This document shows, piece by piece, positions 32,428-32,677 of a stretch of 32,677 nt of DNA. The stretch lies in contig NZ_JADWMY010000020.1 in NCBI RefSeq assembly GCF_015767275.1, positions 1 to 32,677 on the forward strand. The letters run 5' to 3'. The stretch comes from Herbaspirillum sp. AP02 (lineage in GTDB: Bacteria > Pseudomonadota > Gammaproteobacteria > Burkholderiales > Burkholderiaceae_D). The notes beneath the pieces are model-generated. The model was not told where the DNA came from and did no database searches. It was given only the letters and a program-made list of their open reading frames with translations. Every line of letters starts with the position of its first letter. The first letter of the stretch is position 1. The position numbers and the translations under genes are program-made.

Positions 32428-32677
32428 ATGCAAATCCTCACCAATATCAATCTCGCTTCCCTGCTCGATACCTTCATCAGCCTGACCGCCGCCTTCATCC
32501 TGGGTGGCCTGATCGGGCTGGAACGCCAGTACCGGCAACGTACCGCCGGCCTGCGCACCAATGTGCTGGTGGCGCTGGGGGCGGCGGTCTTCGTGGACAT
32601 GGCCAATCGCATGGGCGGCCACGAGGGCGCGGTGCATGTGGTGGCCTATGTGGTGTCGGGGGTGGGTTTCCTGGGGG
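32428..32677 (+). CDS. MgtC/SapB-family membrane protein (5' part)
   Basis: An open frame starts at the ATG at 32428 and runs off the end of the window after 83 codons. The translation contains FILGGLIGLERQYRQRTAGL followed by RTNVLVALGAAVFVDMA, the conserved N-terminal core of MgtC/SapB-family inner-membrane proteins, with two or three hydrophobic helices. The family includes magnesium-responsive virulence factors and ATP-synthase modulators, but the short fragment does not show which branch this is. It is divergent from the SDR gene across a 188-bp region in which I see no assigned site. Confidence 0.85.
   Translation, partial: MQILTNINLASLLDTFISLTAAFILGGLIGLERQYRQRTAGLRTNVLVALGAAVFVDMANRMGGHEGAVHVVAYVVSGVGFLG

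Overview
The window looks like part of the chromosome of a betaproteobacterium close to Herbaspirillum (Oxalobacteraceae). This rests on high G+C, dense short operons with good Shine-Dalgarno sites, and the mix of LysR, GntR and AraC regulators with amino-acid and sugar ABC transporters. No rRNA or tRNA gene is present to confirm it, so the genus is an inference.

Left third (1-9.8 kb). A LysR regulator faces a chemoreceptor gene. Next, all on the minus strand, is a likely transcription unit: a P5C (glutamate-semialdehyde) dehydrogenase gene, then a complete branched-chain-type amino-acid ABC importer (binding protein, two permeases, two ATPases). It ends in a clear intrinsic terminator at 2558-2592. 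A GntR/FCD regulator is divergent from the dehydrogenase. The shared promoter region carries two copies of the palindrome-cored 9-mer TTGGATCCA exactly 20 bp apart, the best operator candidate. Together these suggest uptake and oxidation of proline or a proline-like compound to glutamate.

Middle (9.8-19 kb). A glutathione S-transferase, a 696-residue three-module flavin/iron-sulfur oxidoreductase and a LysR regulator lie in series on the minus strand. A NepI-like MFS exporter is divergent from a cupin-AraC regulator. After these comes a membrane-anchored diguanylate cyclase gene that is broken by a 266-bp non-autonomous, hairpin-rich insertion (MITE-like). A secreted alpha/beta hydrolase overlaps its 3' end tail-to-tail.

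Right half (19-32.7 kb). A 1150-residue autotransporter with a highly repetitive passenger is divergent from a small glycine-zipper lipoprotein gene. A second, shorter (188-bp) and inverted copy of the MITE follows; it is flanked by TA on both sides and abuts the 3' end of the next operon. That operon (minus strand, 23.5-30.2 kb) encodes a CUT2 sugar ABC importer, a ribitol 2-dehydrogenase-like SDR, an FGGY kinase of D-ribulokinase type and an L-xylulose-reductase-like SDR, with an AraC regulator upstream. It reads as a pentitol pathway: import, ribitol to D-ribulose, D-ribulose to D-ribulose 5-phosphate. A hairpin plus T-run between the binding-protein and ATPase genes probably sets their ratio. 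An SDR lacking the YxxxK catalytic pair and the start of an MgtC-family membrane protein close the window.

The least expected items are the MITE pair and its reconstructable TA target in the cyclase gene, the three-module oxidoreductase, the active-site-altered SDR, and the regulatory hairpins and dyads inside the two transport operons.
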